DNA from: Hypsibius dujardini
Lineage: Eukaryota > Tardigrada > Eutardigrada > Parachela > Hypsibiidae
NCBI GenBank assembly: GCA_001579985.1
Contig: LRSR01001922.1
Coordinates: 1-31,042 of the forward strand
Length of the DNA stretch: 31,042 bases
Direction: 5' to 3'
Of the stretch, positions 20,335 through 30,677 are shown one piece after another. The notes under the pieces were generated by a model. The model was not told where the DNA came from. It saw nothing but the letters and a program-made list of their open reading frames with translations, and made no database searches. The translations under genes were made by a program, and so were the position numbers. The first letter of the stretch is position 1. Each line of letters starts with the position of its first letter.

Positions 20335-21784
20335 ATGGATCTCAATGGCGCGCGCAATTCCGCAAGAATTGCGGATGATATTGAGCTATTCAACGATTGG
20401 ACTCGCGACATTACGGTGAGTGAGGAGAATTTGGCCACGAAATGAAGGCTACGGATTTTTAGAAGCTGTTGTGGTCGTTCCTTTTCAGGTGATTTTTCTC
20501 TTGTTATCACCGCTGAGTTTGTTCGCCTACTTTCTCATCTGCAAGTACCGGAGGAAGCAGGACTTGGAGCTGGAGCAGCCGCAGCAGGTGGTTCAGGTGG
20601 TGGACGATGATGCCTTCGCATCGAAATTTGTGTGAGTTTTTTAATGCCCATTATGCGTTGTTGATTGATTGGTCGATTGGTGGGTTTATTATTTTGTGTT
20701 TCAAAGCATTTCTGCATTTGGTTGATTGATTGATTGGTCGATTGATGGGTTTATTATTTTGTGTTTTCAAAGCATTTCTGTATTCGGTTGATTGATTAAT
20801 TGATTAATAAATGCATGTCGGACAACAGCTTCCTTTCCTTTGTGTTGTACCACATATTTTTTATTGCGCGTGGTTCATTGAACAGCTGCGTTCTACTTCT
20901 GCCACTGGAGGTTCTTTCGTGCTGGTGAAAACATTTTTCTCAGCTGTGTTGGAAATTCTGATATTTAGCGTGATCATCGATGCGTTGATTGATGAATTGT
21001 AGCATTTTGTCCGGTGCAAGTTTTTGGTTCCGTTGTTCGACGGCCTTATTTCCGTGCATAATTTATTCAGATTTTTTCTACAATGTTTTTAAGCACGAAA
21101 TAATTGTCCGTCCTCTGTGCGTTTAATTCGAGCCTTTTTTATTCATCTCAGGATTCTGGCAAGCACCGTCGCGTTGACGGTGTCTGAGGGTGCCATTTTG
21201 CTCCTGCCGTTTTCAGTATTGGCCAACGAGGTCCTCCACTCCTACCCCAGCAGCTATTACTTTCAGTGGATGAGCTCTTCTTTGATTCACGGTGCGTGCT
21301 CGCGGCGTGGGGAATACTGCGTGGAACAATTGTCGAAGAGTCGAAGGTCACATTTTTGCAGGTCTATGGAATCTCATTTCGCTTATCTCCAACGTCGCGC
21401 TGATTACGCTCATTCTGGCCTATTTCATCTCCGAATCGGAAGGCTTTGAGAACTCTCGAAAAGTACGTTGGGTTCATTACCATTTGTCACGTTATTAATC
21501 GTTCCCCTGATTGCGATTACTTGCCCAAATGACCGGCGTTTTTTTGTGTTTAGGGAATTTTCAGCAGAGTGAAGGAAGCCTTGATCACAGTAGCGTTTGT
21601 CTTCATCTTTCTGTTTGGGTTCGTCCTTCTGCTGTGGCATTTCCTGAACGACGAAACATGGAGTGTCCTATCCTTTTCCAGTAATTCCCCAGACAGACAG
21701 AGACGGACGGACGAAGTCATACAGGCAGACAGACCGTCAGACAGACTGACAAACAGGCAGACATGCAGGCAAGCAGACAGGCAC

Positions 21785-21831
<47 letters not shown>

Positions 21832-24800
21832 TACAGAGAAACACGCATACAGAGCCTTGCTCTTCTGTGTGTATTCTCAAGGGGGTTCCATTTTCTGTTC
21901 CAGGCCTGACGAATCTCCACCTTCCCTGGTTCTACACCTGCCTTTCATTCACCGGTGCCGTGATACTTTTGTGTGAGTCGCGTCGTTACTTCCTAATATA
22001 CTTTTGTTGCTCCGAGCGTTTGGCAGACGGTTTGGTATGTTTTTCGCCGTTCTGCAGTCGCGACACCCTACGGCTATGCTCAAATGTTCTCCATCGTGGG
22101 AAGCCTGGTGAAACGACCCCTGGTAAGTTACAATTTAGGAGCACAAGAACGTTGTAGCCCAATGGAGTCTAAAATGTAAACTGCTTGCTAATGAGCACCA
22201 GCTCCCGGCAAGGACATTCAAGACCATTGAGTGGCCCACGGTTAAACAGTCAGGAAATGATTGGACCGACAGACAGATAGATAGGCAGACATGACTGACA
22301 GATATGCAAGCAGACAGACTGACAGACAGACAGACAAAGAGGACAGGCTTAACATGATGACAGAGCATGAACTAGGTTTGATCCGTACGAGGTAAAGGCC
22401 GTTAACCAGGCCGCTTTCAGAAATCATAACTTAACCAGGCCGGCAGGCCAACAGGTGGCGCATAAGTCGTTTTTGCGAAGTCAACCCAGGGAGATGGAAC
22501 CGAAGTGGCGCCTCTACCGGACTACTTGCACACTTCTCCATTGAGATTCTTCTCTTCCCTTTTTTGGACTCAAATTCGAACCGTGAGGCTTAGGAACGAA
22601 CTAAAATGGGTCAGAGAATTTTTCTGAATGTTTTCAAGCCATCTGTTATGGCATGGCAGCACTGCAGCGCCGGGAAATCAACGTTGAAAAAACCGGCTGG
22701 TTAAGTTACGATTTCTAAAAGCGGCCTGGTTAACAGCCTATACCTCGTACTGTGTGTTTCATTTATGTTTATCGTTGTAGTTGTCTTTGGAGACCTCCGT
22801 GGAGTATCTAAACAGCGAATATCGGACAGAAATCGAAACTCCACTAACGAACGGAGGAAAGGATTATCCAGCTGATGATATCACACCATCAGAGCTGGAA
22901 GAGGAGCTGGAAGAGTATCTTAATCCGTCCTTCTTCCGACGAACTCTTTTGTATCCGCTACTAATGGTCCTGATGATGATCTGGACGGTAAGGTGCTTCC
23001 GTGTTTGTCGTCCGTATTTTGGGATCTAAGCGTTTTTTCGAATTCTGCAGAGCTTTTGCATTTTGGTATGCTTTATCAATCTCGTGTCCATGACGCTCGG
23101 ATTGCGTGATCTCCCGGGTACGTTTCATCTGTAACAATTGGCACATCTGCTGTTGTAGGCGACTAGCACACAAGGCATATGTGCATTGTAATGTTTTGCT
23201 TGTGTGTGTTGTTCAGGAGTTTCCCGACTCGCTGATGTTGGGATTACTTCACTGTCTAGTCTGGGAATGATTGGAGCTGCGTTGGAAATTCTGATCATTG
23301 GGTAGGCACTAGACTAGGAAGTCTCCATGATTCTAAAATTCCTTATCTACGGCGTGTATTGCTGATCTCGATCACTTTTTTATATGGTTCGTTTTGCAGT
23401 TATTTGTTTCCTTGTCTGTTTGCTTATCTGTTTTGTGTATGAAGCGCCTGATCTTACAGGTTATCTTCCATTTTCGTAGAGCATTTTTGCCTCCTCTGCA
23501 CTGCCGGCTTGCTCGACGAGCTAACGCATTGTCTGTGGCTGTCTGTATTTCGTTTTTACAGATAGACAGACCGACAGACAAATAGACACAGACATTCAGG
23601 CAAACGTTTAGCCGGTTGACTGTCTGTGCATTCATGAAACTTTCCAACGCTTCATCGTTGTGCTTATCTTCTCTGTAGTCCGGTCTAGGAAGACGACCCA
23701 GGCGATCAATACTTGAAATTCCACTAAATCGTCCTTTTTTCAGATACACAGTGGTCGCTTTTCTTGTCGGGTTCTACAACTTCCCCTGGATGAGCCGGTT
23801 GATGCCGAAAGCGCATGACACCTCGCTCACCAAAATTGTTGCCAACTGTGCGGTAATCCTGTTGCTGAGTTCCGCTTTGCCGCTCTTCGTCCGTGTCATA
23901 GGTAATAAGAGGTCGCCACCAGCAGCGCTCATAAAGTAGCAGTAAAGCAGATGTCCCATTGTGGTCGCTGTCGAGGGATACTCACTCGTTACAGCCAATT
24001 TCCCTTCCCCTCCCTCGTTCACAGGCATCACTAACTTTGATCTGCTGGGCAATTTCGTCCACATCTCCTGGCTGCGCAACTTGCGTGTTATTGTCGGGTA
24101 CGGCTGACTGCGTTTTACAATTTCCAACGAGACTCTTTTCTTTCACTGACCAGTGACCACACCGGTGTCTTTTCATTCCCATACCATAATTATGGAGCGT
24201 CATAGGTCTCAAAAGCCATCTGAGCCTATTTTAGTATCCGGAAATTCAAATTCAAACTTTTTTTATTTGGTTTCATTTTTTTTAAACTTTGCGTCGAACA
24301 AATTTGCCTGCAACGGTAAATTTCATTTTTATAGTCAATCTCTAAATTTATAATTTGTTAGCATTTAAAACTGTTCATTGAAGGATGCAAGGTAATATCA
24401 ACGTCAGATCGGAAGCCTTTAATAATTTAATTTAGTCATTGAGCTTCTATTTTTTGCATTAAATTTACGTCAAAATGATGTGGTTAAATTTTTTGCTAAA
24501 ATTAAAAAAAGGGTTTATTTTTACGTTAGAGTTGAACCCTCGGTGATAAATATAAAATGAAAGTGGGTTCTGTGACACACGGCGCTCCATATCTGATTTT
24601 CCTGATGATAACTCTGTTCAGCCACACTCTCTCACATTTTCAGGTACAACATGGCCTACCTGATCTTTTCGGTGCTGGCGCTGACCGCCCACGCCACTAA
24701 CGCAGTCTGGCAGTCCATCTGCCAGCGGCTGAAGATCGGAACGAGCGGGATAAAAAAAGTGGCCCAACGATCCACCAGCCAGTCCTCCGTCCTGAAGGAA

Positions 24801-24875
24801 CGCCTGACCGACCTGGTCGCCTCCAAATTGCTCTATGTTTTCACAAAAAACGGCTACCTAAAGAAGCACAACTGA
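20335..24875 (+). CDS. LMBR1: LMBR1/LMBR1L-family multi-pass membrane protein, complete 13-exon gene
   Basis: This belongs to the limb-region-1 family of about nine-pass membrane proteins; LMBR1L is known as a lipocalin receptor and Wnt/ER regulator, but the role here is unknown. Exons: 20335-20415, 20489-20631, 21152-21291, 21362-21462, 21554-21680, 21904-21972, 22058-22122, 22781-22987, 23051-23117, 23217-23301, 23744-23901, 24025-24097 and 24644-24875 (stop TGA 24873-24875). They sum to 1548 nt (515 aa; human LMBR1 490, LMBR1L 489). Family blocks in order are SEGAILLLPFSVLANEVL, the SLIHGLWNL region, FYTCLSFTGAVILL, a cytoplasmic acidic stretch in exon 8 before YPLLMVLMM, LGMIGAALEILIIG, TKIVANCAVILLLSSALPLF and FDLLGNF. 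The ATG at 20335 is the first after an in-frame stop. All introns are GT-AG. Introns 5 and 7 hold ACAG repeats, and intron 7 also a MITE. The SLC4 gene lies upstream on the opposite strand, about 5.6 kb away. Confidence 0.96.
20659..20791. repeat. Two-copy tandem duplication of about 66 bp in LMBR1 intron 2
   Basis: Two adjacent copies share GATTGATTGGTCGATTG, then GGTTTATTATTTTGTGTTT, then CAAAGCATTTCTG. They differ by a few substitutions and a one-base indel. Confidence 0.85.
21690..21840. repeat. (ACAG)n tract in LMBR1 intron 5
   Basis: The centre is a run of about twelve nearly perfect ACAG units, flanked by GGCA/ACGG variants. The tract starts about 10 nt after the exon 5 donor. Confidence 0.95.
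22264..22340. repeat. (ACAG)n tract in LMBR1 intron 7
   Basis: Degenerate ACAG/GATA tetranucleotides lie about 45 bp upstream of the MITE in the same intron. Confidence 0.85.
22388..22747. mobile_element. 360-bp MITE with 55-bp terminal inverted repeats, LMBR1 intron 7
   Basis: The left arm (22388-22443) and right arm (22693-22747) are about 90% complementary. Each reads CGAGGTAWAGGCYGTTAACC, then AGGCCGCTTTYAGAAATC, then TAACTTAACCAG inward. TA lies at both borders (22386-22387 and 22748-22749), the Tc1/mariner target signature. There is no coding capacity. The right end is only 33 nt from the exon 8 acceptor at 22780. Confidence 0.85.
23302..23743. repeat. LMBR1 intron 10 with decayed CTGT/ACAG stretches
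   Basis: This 442-nt intron has a weak CTGT stretch near 23405-23432 and a GACAGAC/ATAGACA stretch at about 23560-23600. These look like older, mutated versions of the clean tracts elsewhere. Nothing else was recognised. Confidence 0.7.
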
Positions 24876-25546
24876 GGAGGAGCAGAAGAAGAAACGGGCT
24901 CCGCCGCCGCGGACGCAAATTGGTCAGTACACGTTCGTTCGGTCTATTGGTCAGTACCCGTTCCTTCGGTCGATTGGTCAGTGCCCGTTCGTTCAGTCGA
25001 TTGGTCAGTGCCCGTTCCTTCGGTCGATTAGTGGGTTGTAAATTTTCTTTCTCTTTTTTTTGGTATCCTTTTTGGCCAGTTTTGAAACTTGATTTTTCTC
25101 AACTCAATCTCTCTCGTGTGTTGGTTGGGTCAGGTATTTTTCTCATGGTCCAAAAAGCGGTGCTTGTTCCTTTTCTCAGCTGTATAGTTAATTTATTTAC
25201 CCACACATACTCGTCTCTCGGGGCTGCGGAGTTATTGAGAGTTTTATGTTTTTATATATGGCAATTTTTCTTTTCTTGTGAGTTATGGGGAAATTTGTTT
25301 GACCGCGTCGCGTCGTCGGCGCCGCTAGTCCAGCTGGATCGGCCGGCGTTTTTGGAAAATAATCCCTGCCCGTGCACTTATTACCTGTAATGTCGCTATG
25401 TGAAACGTTAGTAAAAAACATTTCTCTGCTCGTTTACCGATCTCATGACAAGTATTTATGTATTTGTATGATAAGATAAAAATTAATTTATAATTATGCA
25501 GTATGAGTATAACTATGCGGTTACAAAAGGAGGTAAATCATAAAAA
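24876..25546. other. LMBR1 3' UTR and flank
   Basis: This stretch contains the 27-bp tandem repeat listed separately, then T-rich sequence. No AATAAA was seen between the LMBR1 stop and the first tRNA gene, so the 3' end of the transcript could not be placed. A 156-codon open frame here is the repeat plus chance sequence without an ATG start. Confidence 0.55.
24919..25026. repeat. Four-copy 27-bp tandem repeat after the LMBR1 stop codon
   Basis: Units ATTGGTCAGTRCCCGTTCST plus TCGGTCG run at 24919-24945, 24946-24972, 24973-24999 and 25000-25026, with a partial fifth copy. The period is a multiple of three, so it reads as a 9-residue repeat in one frame. It starts 43 bp past the stop and is most likely in the 3' UTR. 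Confidence 0.95.
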
Positions 25547-25617
25547 TGCGTTGGCCGGGAATCGAACCCGGGTCGCCCGCGTGGCAGGCGAGCATTCTAC
25601 CACTGAACCACCAACGC
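25547..25617 (-). tRNA. tRNA-Gly(GCC), copy 1
   Basis: A 71-nt cloverleaf on the minus strand. The acceptor stem GCGTTGG pairs with CCAACGC, with discriminator A at 25547. The D arm contains box A TGGTTCAGTGG, the anticodon GCC is at 25585-25583, and the T arm with box B GGTTCGATTCC is intact. A T5 terminator follows at 25546-25542. It matches animal tRNA-Gly-GCC closely and has no intron. Confidence 0.98.
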
Positions 25618-25783
25618 TTGCAGGATGAAGAGAACAATGGCGAAGAACAATACAAGTCTGATTTGAAGAGGAAAAATATATTCGATAAATAATAAAAAAT
25701 AAATAATAATAACAATAGGAAATTGTGATTGTAGTGGTAAGAAAAAGAAATTGTATGGGTTTAACGAAAATCAAAAACAAAAA

Positions 25784-25854
25784 TGCGTTAGCCGGGAATC
25801 GAACCCGGGTCGCCCGCGTGGCAGGCGAGCATTCTACCACTGAACCACCAACGC
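25784..25854 (-). tRNA. tRNA-Gly(GCC), copy 2
   Basis: Same structure as copy 1, with anticodon at 25822-25820. One base differs: the 3' acceptor strand reads CTAACGC, giving a G-U wobble at pair 6-67 instead of G-C. Terminator TTTTTG follows. The flanks on its 5' side are duplicated from copy 1 (shared AGAGAACAATG, GAAGAACAATACA and TCTGATTT blocks). Confidence 0.97.
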
Positions 25855-26309
25855 TTGGAAGATGGAGAGAACAATGTCGAAGAACAATACAGGTCTGATT
25901 TAAAGAGGAATTCTATATTCGGTAGATAATAAAAATTAGTAATAAAAATAACAATAAAAAAAATAATTGCGGTTATAAGAAAAACGCCAAATCACAGGTG
26001 CCACAATACAAAGCGGAGATTAGTAAGTTGTAACTGATTTTTTTAATTTTCATGTGTTATCCGTGTGAGGTGCATATCAAACGGGATCGTTCGTGATTGC
26101 TGTGAGACTCGATAGAAAAAAATTGTTAGGTTGGAAAAATGACAGTTTCAGCAATCTTTTGGGGGAAGACGCGTAGTGTCCTTTCGTTCGATGGTCAGCG
26201 AACCGTCGTTGTTTATTCGAATGGCAGTAAACGTTACAATTTTTACAGTAGAAAGTTGCAGTAAATTATTTTAATAATTTGTTTATGGGCTTAACGTCAA
26301 AAACAAAAA
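25855..26309. other. Spacer between tRNA-Gly copies 2 and 3
   Basis: AT-rich duplicated tRNA flank up to about 25980, then unremarkable sequence. The final 30 bp before copy 3 resemble the matching flank of copy 2 (TTAACG, then TCAAAAACAAAAATGCG), showing a shared origin. Confidence 0.7.
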
Positions 26310-26380
26310 TGCGTTGGCCGGGAATCGAACCCGGGTCGCCCGCGTGGCAGGCGAGCATTCTACCACTGAACCACCAACGC
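26310..26380 (-). tRNA. tRNA-Gly(GCC), copy 3
   Basis: Identical to copy 1 over the mature tRNA, with anticodon at 26348-26346, discriminator A at 26310 and a T5 terminator at 26309-26305. It is 456 bp further upstream than copy 2. No CCA is encoded, as expected in a eukaryote. Confidence 0.98.
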
Positions 26381-27302
26381 TTCAACTTGTTGATATCATG
26401 GTTCGTTTCACGCTTCCGGTCTATATCACGTTGGTCAGCGACTAGCGCAGTGAAGACTGCAGCCACAGCTTCTTACCGGAACTGTACATAAAGTCTACCT
26501 CGGTGGACTGTTCCAAAATCCAAAGTGGAAATATAATAGCACTCCTCATTCATTCACCGAGAGAAAATTAAGATGTCGCCGAGACGGGGGATTCGTTAAC
26601 TCAGTCATCCGGCCTGTCAACGCATTGTCTGCTCACTCCTGTTTGACTGAAAATGGGCCCGCGGTGTTGATTGGGTCAATATTCCATCTTTCATTGTTTC
26701 GAGACCCTCCAAGGTGCCTAATCACCCTCGCCGGCCCCTCGCCCCTCGACATTCTCTCTCAAAACGCTGTGTGTGTGTGTCTGTCTGTCTGCACTTCTTC
26801 AGCCTTAATAACTGATGACCCCTTTTGTCTGAGCATATGTGGCCACAAATGGTTATCGAAGATTTGAGGTATGTATGTTTGCATTAGGAGGTCGAATTTT
26901 GCCGTACTACTTGAGTGGGAGAGGAGAGGCTTTGATTGAGGTGACCAGCCGTGGCTGACGATCGGGGAATGCAATAACCATTTCGGGGGCGCCTCCATTC
27001 AACAGCCCTTGCAATGGCGAAATTAATTTTGACGCCGAAGTAATCGTAGAGAGCCCCCTTTGCTATTCTTCGCCACCATTCTTTGCTTTTTCGCTAAGCC
27101 GATCCATTGAAGAACGCCTTATTGGCCGACAAATGGCACCAAAGATGGATTGTTGCCAGACTCAGGCAGCTCCGGTTTTGTTAAGACAAACAGTACGTTC
27201 TGTCAAACAGCAAGACCAAAGACAAGATAGAATTGTTTGTCTGTCTATATATCTGTCTATTTGTCTCATGTCTGTCTGTCTGTCTGTTTGTCTGTTTGTT
27301 TA

Positions 27303-27351
<49 letters not shown>

Positions 27352-28484
27352 TGCTGTCTGTCTGTCTGTTTGTCTCTCTGTTTGTCTCTCTGTCTCTCTG
27401 TCTGTCTCTCTGTCTCTCTGTTTCTCTGCCTGTCTGTCTGTCTGCCTGTCTGTTTGTCTGTCTGACTGCCTGTCTGTCTGTCTGCCTGCATGCCTGCATG
27501 CCTGCCTATACTACAAAATGTATTATCGTATTAGTGGCCCACGTAGCCTGTATATCCCGTACCAGGCGGTACTGTAATTCGATCCACAATCAAACACAGC
27601 AGTATTGGCCAATTCAAGTTCACAGAAGGCAACCTCCAAGTTCAAATGCCTACTCTGCCTCTGCCTCCTCACTCAACTCTTCTGCTGACCACCACGACCA
27701 CCGCTGGCCCCCTCTTTGCTTGTACAAAGTGCGGCCCACTCGGTGCACCATCGGCACCCTCTCACGACACACAACAAGCAGTGTGTGTGAGAGATGAGGG
27801 AACGAGACCGCGGACGATCGCCAATGGTCGTGGGCAGCAACCCGAGACGCGCCCTTCCCCCATCCGTTCGCGTCGTGTCCTCACACAACACACCATTCCA
27901 ACCTCAACGTGAATTCATCCATCCATCCATCCAGTGGACAATGAAATTTGGTGTAAAGTCAATGTTACGAGCTGCCGATCGAGGGAGAAGCGGTGGTCTC
28001 AGGTTGCAGACACATTCGAAGTAGTTGTCCCTTTGCGTTCATTTTACCTTATACCACACGAAATTGACCATCCAGTTCTAAGGTGCAGCCATTCTTCATT
28101 CCAACCCCTCCTGCTTGTCTCTGTATGCCTACTACGTATTTCGGATGAGTTAATTTGCTTTTCGGCTATAACACACCATCCCATCCCTCACTCTTCTCCA
28201 CTCGCCGGTCAACCGCAACGCCCAAGAACCAGCCGGTTATCTCTGCTTATATCTTCGGCAAATCTTGTATCTATATCTGCCTGTGTCTATCTGTCTGTCT
28301 GCCTGTCTGTCTACACAGGAGACGGAAAGGGACTCTTGAGAAGTGACCTTGTCACCGGGGATGTCGTGTGAATTGAGCGCCACCCCCAGCCTGCACTAAC
28401 ACCCTTCAAGCGCACCGTCCCACAACAAAGCATTTGGAAAAGAATTTTTGGAACACATTTTTTGGAAAACATTTTCTTCCCATC
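26381..28484. other. Region right of the tRNA cluster, repeat-rich, no gene seen
   Basis: Contains a short CTGT stretch (about 26771-26792), a 270-bp CTGT island (27235-27510) and low-complexity sequence (27640-27920) open in several frames. ORFs here are repeat translations or lack support. No homologous exon was recognised. Confidence 0.6.
27235..27510. repeat. Large (CTGT)n island
   Basis: About 270 bp of CTGT with CTCTCTGT and CTGC variants, including a run of about eleven nearly uninterrupted CTGT units near 27305-27350. It is open in all frames and lies in no recognised gene. Confidence 0.95.
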
Positions 28485-28533
28485 ATGTTCCGTTTGATCT
28501 TCCTGTTGGTGGCCCTTGGCATGATATTGCGAG
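28485..28533 (+). CDS. Probable signal-peptide first exon of a small secreted or membrane protein (partial)
   Basis: The ATG opens MFRLIFLLVALGMILR, a short basic N-region then a hydrophobic core, and runs into a strong donor (GCGAG|GTAAGC) in phase 1. The following intron begins with a CTGT tract, as in the verified genes here. Two downstream models fit the phase: a single terminal exon at 29286-29407, or a chain ending at 30678-30808. The family is not recognised. The call rests only on the hydrophobic start and the donor. Confidence 0.45.
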
Positions 28534-28552
28534 GTAAGCTTACTGGTATCGC

Positions 28553-28692
28553 ATGTCTGTTTATCTGAATGTCTGTCTGTCTGTATGTATGTATGTCTGT
28601 ATGTTTGTCTGTCTATCTATCTATCTGTCTGTCTGTATGTATGTCTGTCTCTATGTCTGTCTGTCTGTCTGTCTGCCTGCCTGTCTATCTGA
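28553..28692. repeat. (CTGT)n tract after the signal-peptide exon
   Basis: CTGT/GTAT/CTAT tetranucleotides begin about 20 nt after the putative donor at 28534. The layout matches the introns of the confirmed genes in this window. Confidence 0.9.
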
Positions 28693-29285
28693 GTAGGCGA
28701 GTTAATTGTCTGTAATGATCTAGATGATGAGACGTGAACGGAAGTCATTAGAGGAACCATGACTGCATGCTACCGTTCTCTTTTCTATGTGTGTATACAT
28801 AATGGAAGGGGCGATTCGTGAACTTGTCGCGCGTTCGTTTCGGCACTCTCATTCTGTGGGATGCTGCCTGATTGCTGATTGCTGCTGACAGATTCGCTTC
28901 GTTTCCCACCAAAAACATCGCTGCTACTGCTTTGGTATTGTTGTGGGGCCTGGTTTGCTATATTATTTAGAGTGTAGAATTGGAAGGTGTGGCGCGTTGG
29001 CTGGCTTTGAAAAGATGCGACTGGGGCCCGGGACTTTAATTGTCGTGTAACACGCAACAGTGCGATCGGCAGTGATGTTTGTCTCTGGCGCTCGTGTGTG
29101 CAAGCTACCGGTGGAAGTTAATTCGGTGTTGCGTGATGAGATAAGCCGGCACTAGAACGACGAAAAGTAATGGGGTGGGAAGATGCAAACAATATCTCAA
29201 AAACGTGGAATTCAGTGCCTGAACGCTCTTGTTTTTCGTCTTGTTCATATCTGACCACTTGTCTGTCTGTCTGTCTGTCTTTCAG

Positions 29286-29407
29286 CTCTAATTTTTTCCC
29301 GCATACTAGCTCTACTTAATTCGTTTTTCAAAACGCAAAAGTGTCACTTTCTAAGCGATAAGATACGAGCAGCTGATTTAATAATCAAGTGCAACGCCTG
29401 TCCATAA
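29286..29407 (+). CDS. Candidate terminal exon of a 56-aa secreted protein (hypothetical)
   Basis: The acceptor gtctttcag at 29277-29285 is followed by an open frame in the phase left by the 28485-28533 exon, ending in TAA (29405-29407). The joined product would be 56 aa with a hydrophobic first half and a short tail containing three cysteines (KCHFLSDK, then KCNACP at the end). An AATAAA lies 39 nt after the stop. AT-rich codons and lack of homology make this uncertain. Confidence 0.3.
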
Positions 29408-29445
29408 TGCACCCGACAGTAGCTTCCGGTCATATGCGAATATAT

Positions 29446-29451
29446 AATAAA
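29446..29451 (+). promoter_or_regulatory. AATAAA polyadenylation signal candidate
   Basis: The canonical hexamer lies 39 nt after the TAA of the candidate exon at 29286-29407, the usual range for a compact 3' UTR. Confidence 0.35.
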
Positions 29452-29776
29452 AGTTCCTCCGTCCACTTTTGTCTTCGCCTCTCCTCCCTTTATCAAGCTC
29501 AATCAAACGAAAACTCTGCTGTAGTGCCATTTTAGTGCGTAGCACTTATCATATTTGCACTTCCCCTCCTTTTCCAATACCATCAACCTTGCTTGTCCAG
29601 CACGCAATAATAATTCTCGTTTCACTGGTTTCGTCGAAATTTAAAACACTACAACCACCACTTAATCAACAAGCCAACGGAGAAGCCGAGCGTCTTCAAA
29701 TCAGATTCCTCACAGAACCGGCTCGCAGCCGATGAAAAATTCGGAAATGATCAAGTGCCTGTGCTAAACGGAAGGC

Positions 29777-29808
29777 ATGTCTGTCTGTCTGTCTGTCTGT
29801 CTGCTTGT
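29777..29808. repeat. Short (CTGT)n tract
   Basis: About six CTGT units. Similar short runs occur at 28280-28315, 29258-29279 and 30461-30490. Confidence 0.85.
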
Positions 29809-29976
29809 TTAAGAGGGCGTGGTGGCAGCCTTTCAGAATACATTTACCATGTAACACCACCACGTATATATAAACTCATTTATTTCATCTCACATTTTTC
29901 CGCATAAAGTGACCACACATCATTCTCATCAAAGTGTCTGTCTAACTGCCTGAGCCGGCCCCTTTTTCTTAATCAG

Positions 29977-30056
29977 CTTGGGAGTAAATGGTTACTTTCA
30001 AGTGGTGCCTGAAGATATCTCCCCCACTCGAAAAAGACGAGACGATTCGAAAGACG
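29977..30056 (+). CDS. Candidate internal exon with RKRR processing site (hypothetical)
   Basis: Bounded by a good acceptor (ctttttcttaatcag) and a good donor (GACG|GTAAGG). One frame is open across it, reading GVNGYFQVVPEDISPTRKRR then DDSKD. RKRR fits the furin/proprotein-convertase consensus, which would suit a propeptide. It needs an upstream exon ending in phase 2 and leaves phase 1. The opposite strand is also open here, so the call is tentative. Confidence 0.3.
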
Positions 30057-30677
30057 GTAAGGTATATCCTTACGTTTTGCCGGTGAGGAGGTTGTCTGGC
30101 TGTCTGAAAGGGGGGATCGGTGTCGTGTCTGATATGATAAACAAGCAGTCAGCCGGCGATAAAAGTGGATAACAACATGACCCCCTGCTGGACCGTCCGG
30201 AGATTGGAAAACAAGACATGCCGGTTCCAACGGTTTTAAAAGATGTGAGCTCGCCCGCTCTCTGTTTCTGATGTCCGAATTATATCGATATATCGAGGGA
30301 GACAGACGGACACACCGTGCCTTGCAGGTTATGTTTGGATAACGCCGCTGCTGCCTGGAATTAGAAGAGCGCGGAATGAAAAGGAGTGGGAAGATTATCA
30401 ACAGATAAAAATTAAAACGAATCCGCAATTCAACACGCCGTTAATATTGGGGATTACTTGCCTGCCTGCCTGTGTCTATGTCTGTTTGTGTGTTTATGGC
30501 CGTTCCTATCACGAAAGGTCAGACATGTCTGGATTTTCGTATATGTTGATTCTGCTGCATGCTGTGTGAGTGTGTCTTAGCGGTGATGACTGCCTGTCTG
30601 CATATCTGTCTGCTTGTCCACAGGTAAATATACCGTACGGCATGATTAGGGCAGGGCAGGTCAATCTTCCATTTCAG

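Noticed and set aside
20073-20510. 145-codon minus-strand ORF overlapping LMBR1 exons 1-2
   Set aside because: Mostly antisense to LMBR1 exon 1 and intron 1. Only the small 20104-20237 part was kept as a low-interest finding.
24920-25390. 156-codon plus-strand ORF after LMBR1
   Set aside because: It starts with a non-ATG codon, and its only pattern is the 27-bp tandem repeat.
28785-29057. 90-codon Gln/Ser-rich minus-strand ORF
   Set aside because: No ATG, no clear splice pair and no recognised family; it conflicts with plus-strand exon candidates, so left unassigned.
29973-30428. 151-codon minus-strand ORF beginning with a hydrophobic stretch
   Set aside because: It starts with TTG rather than ATG, has no splice or homology support, and overlaps a better-bounded plus-strand exon candidate.
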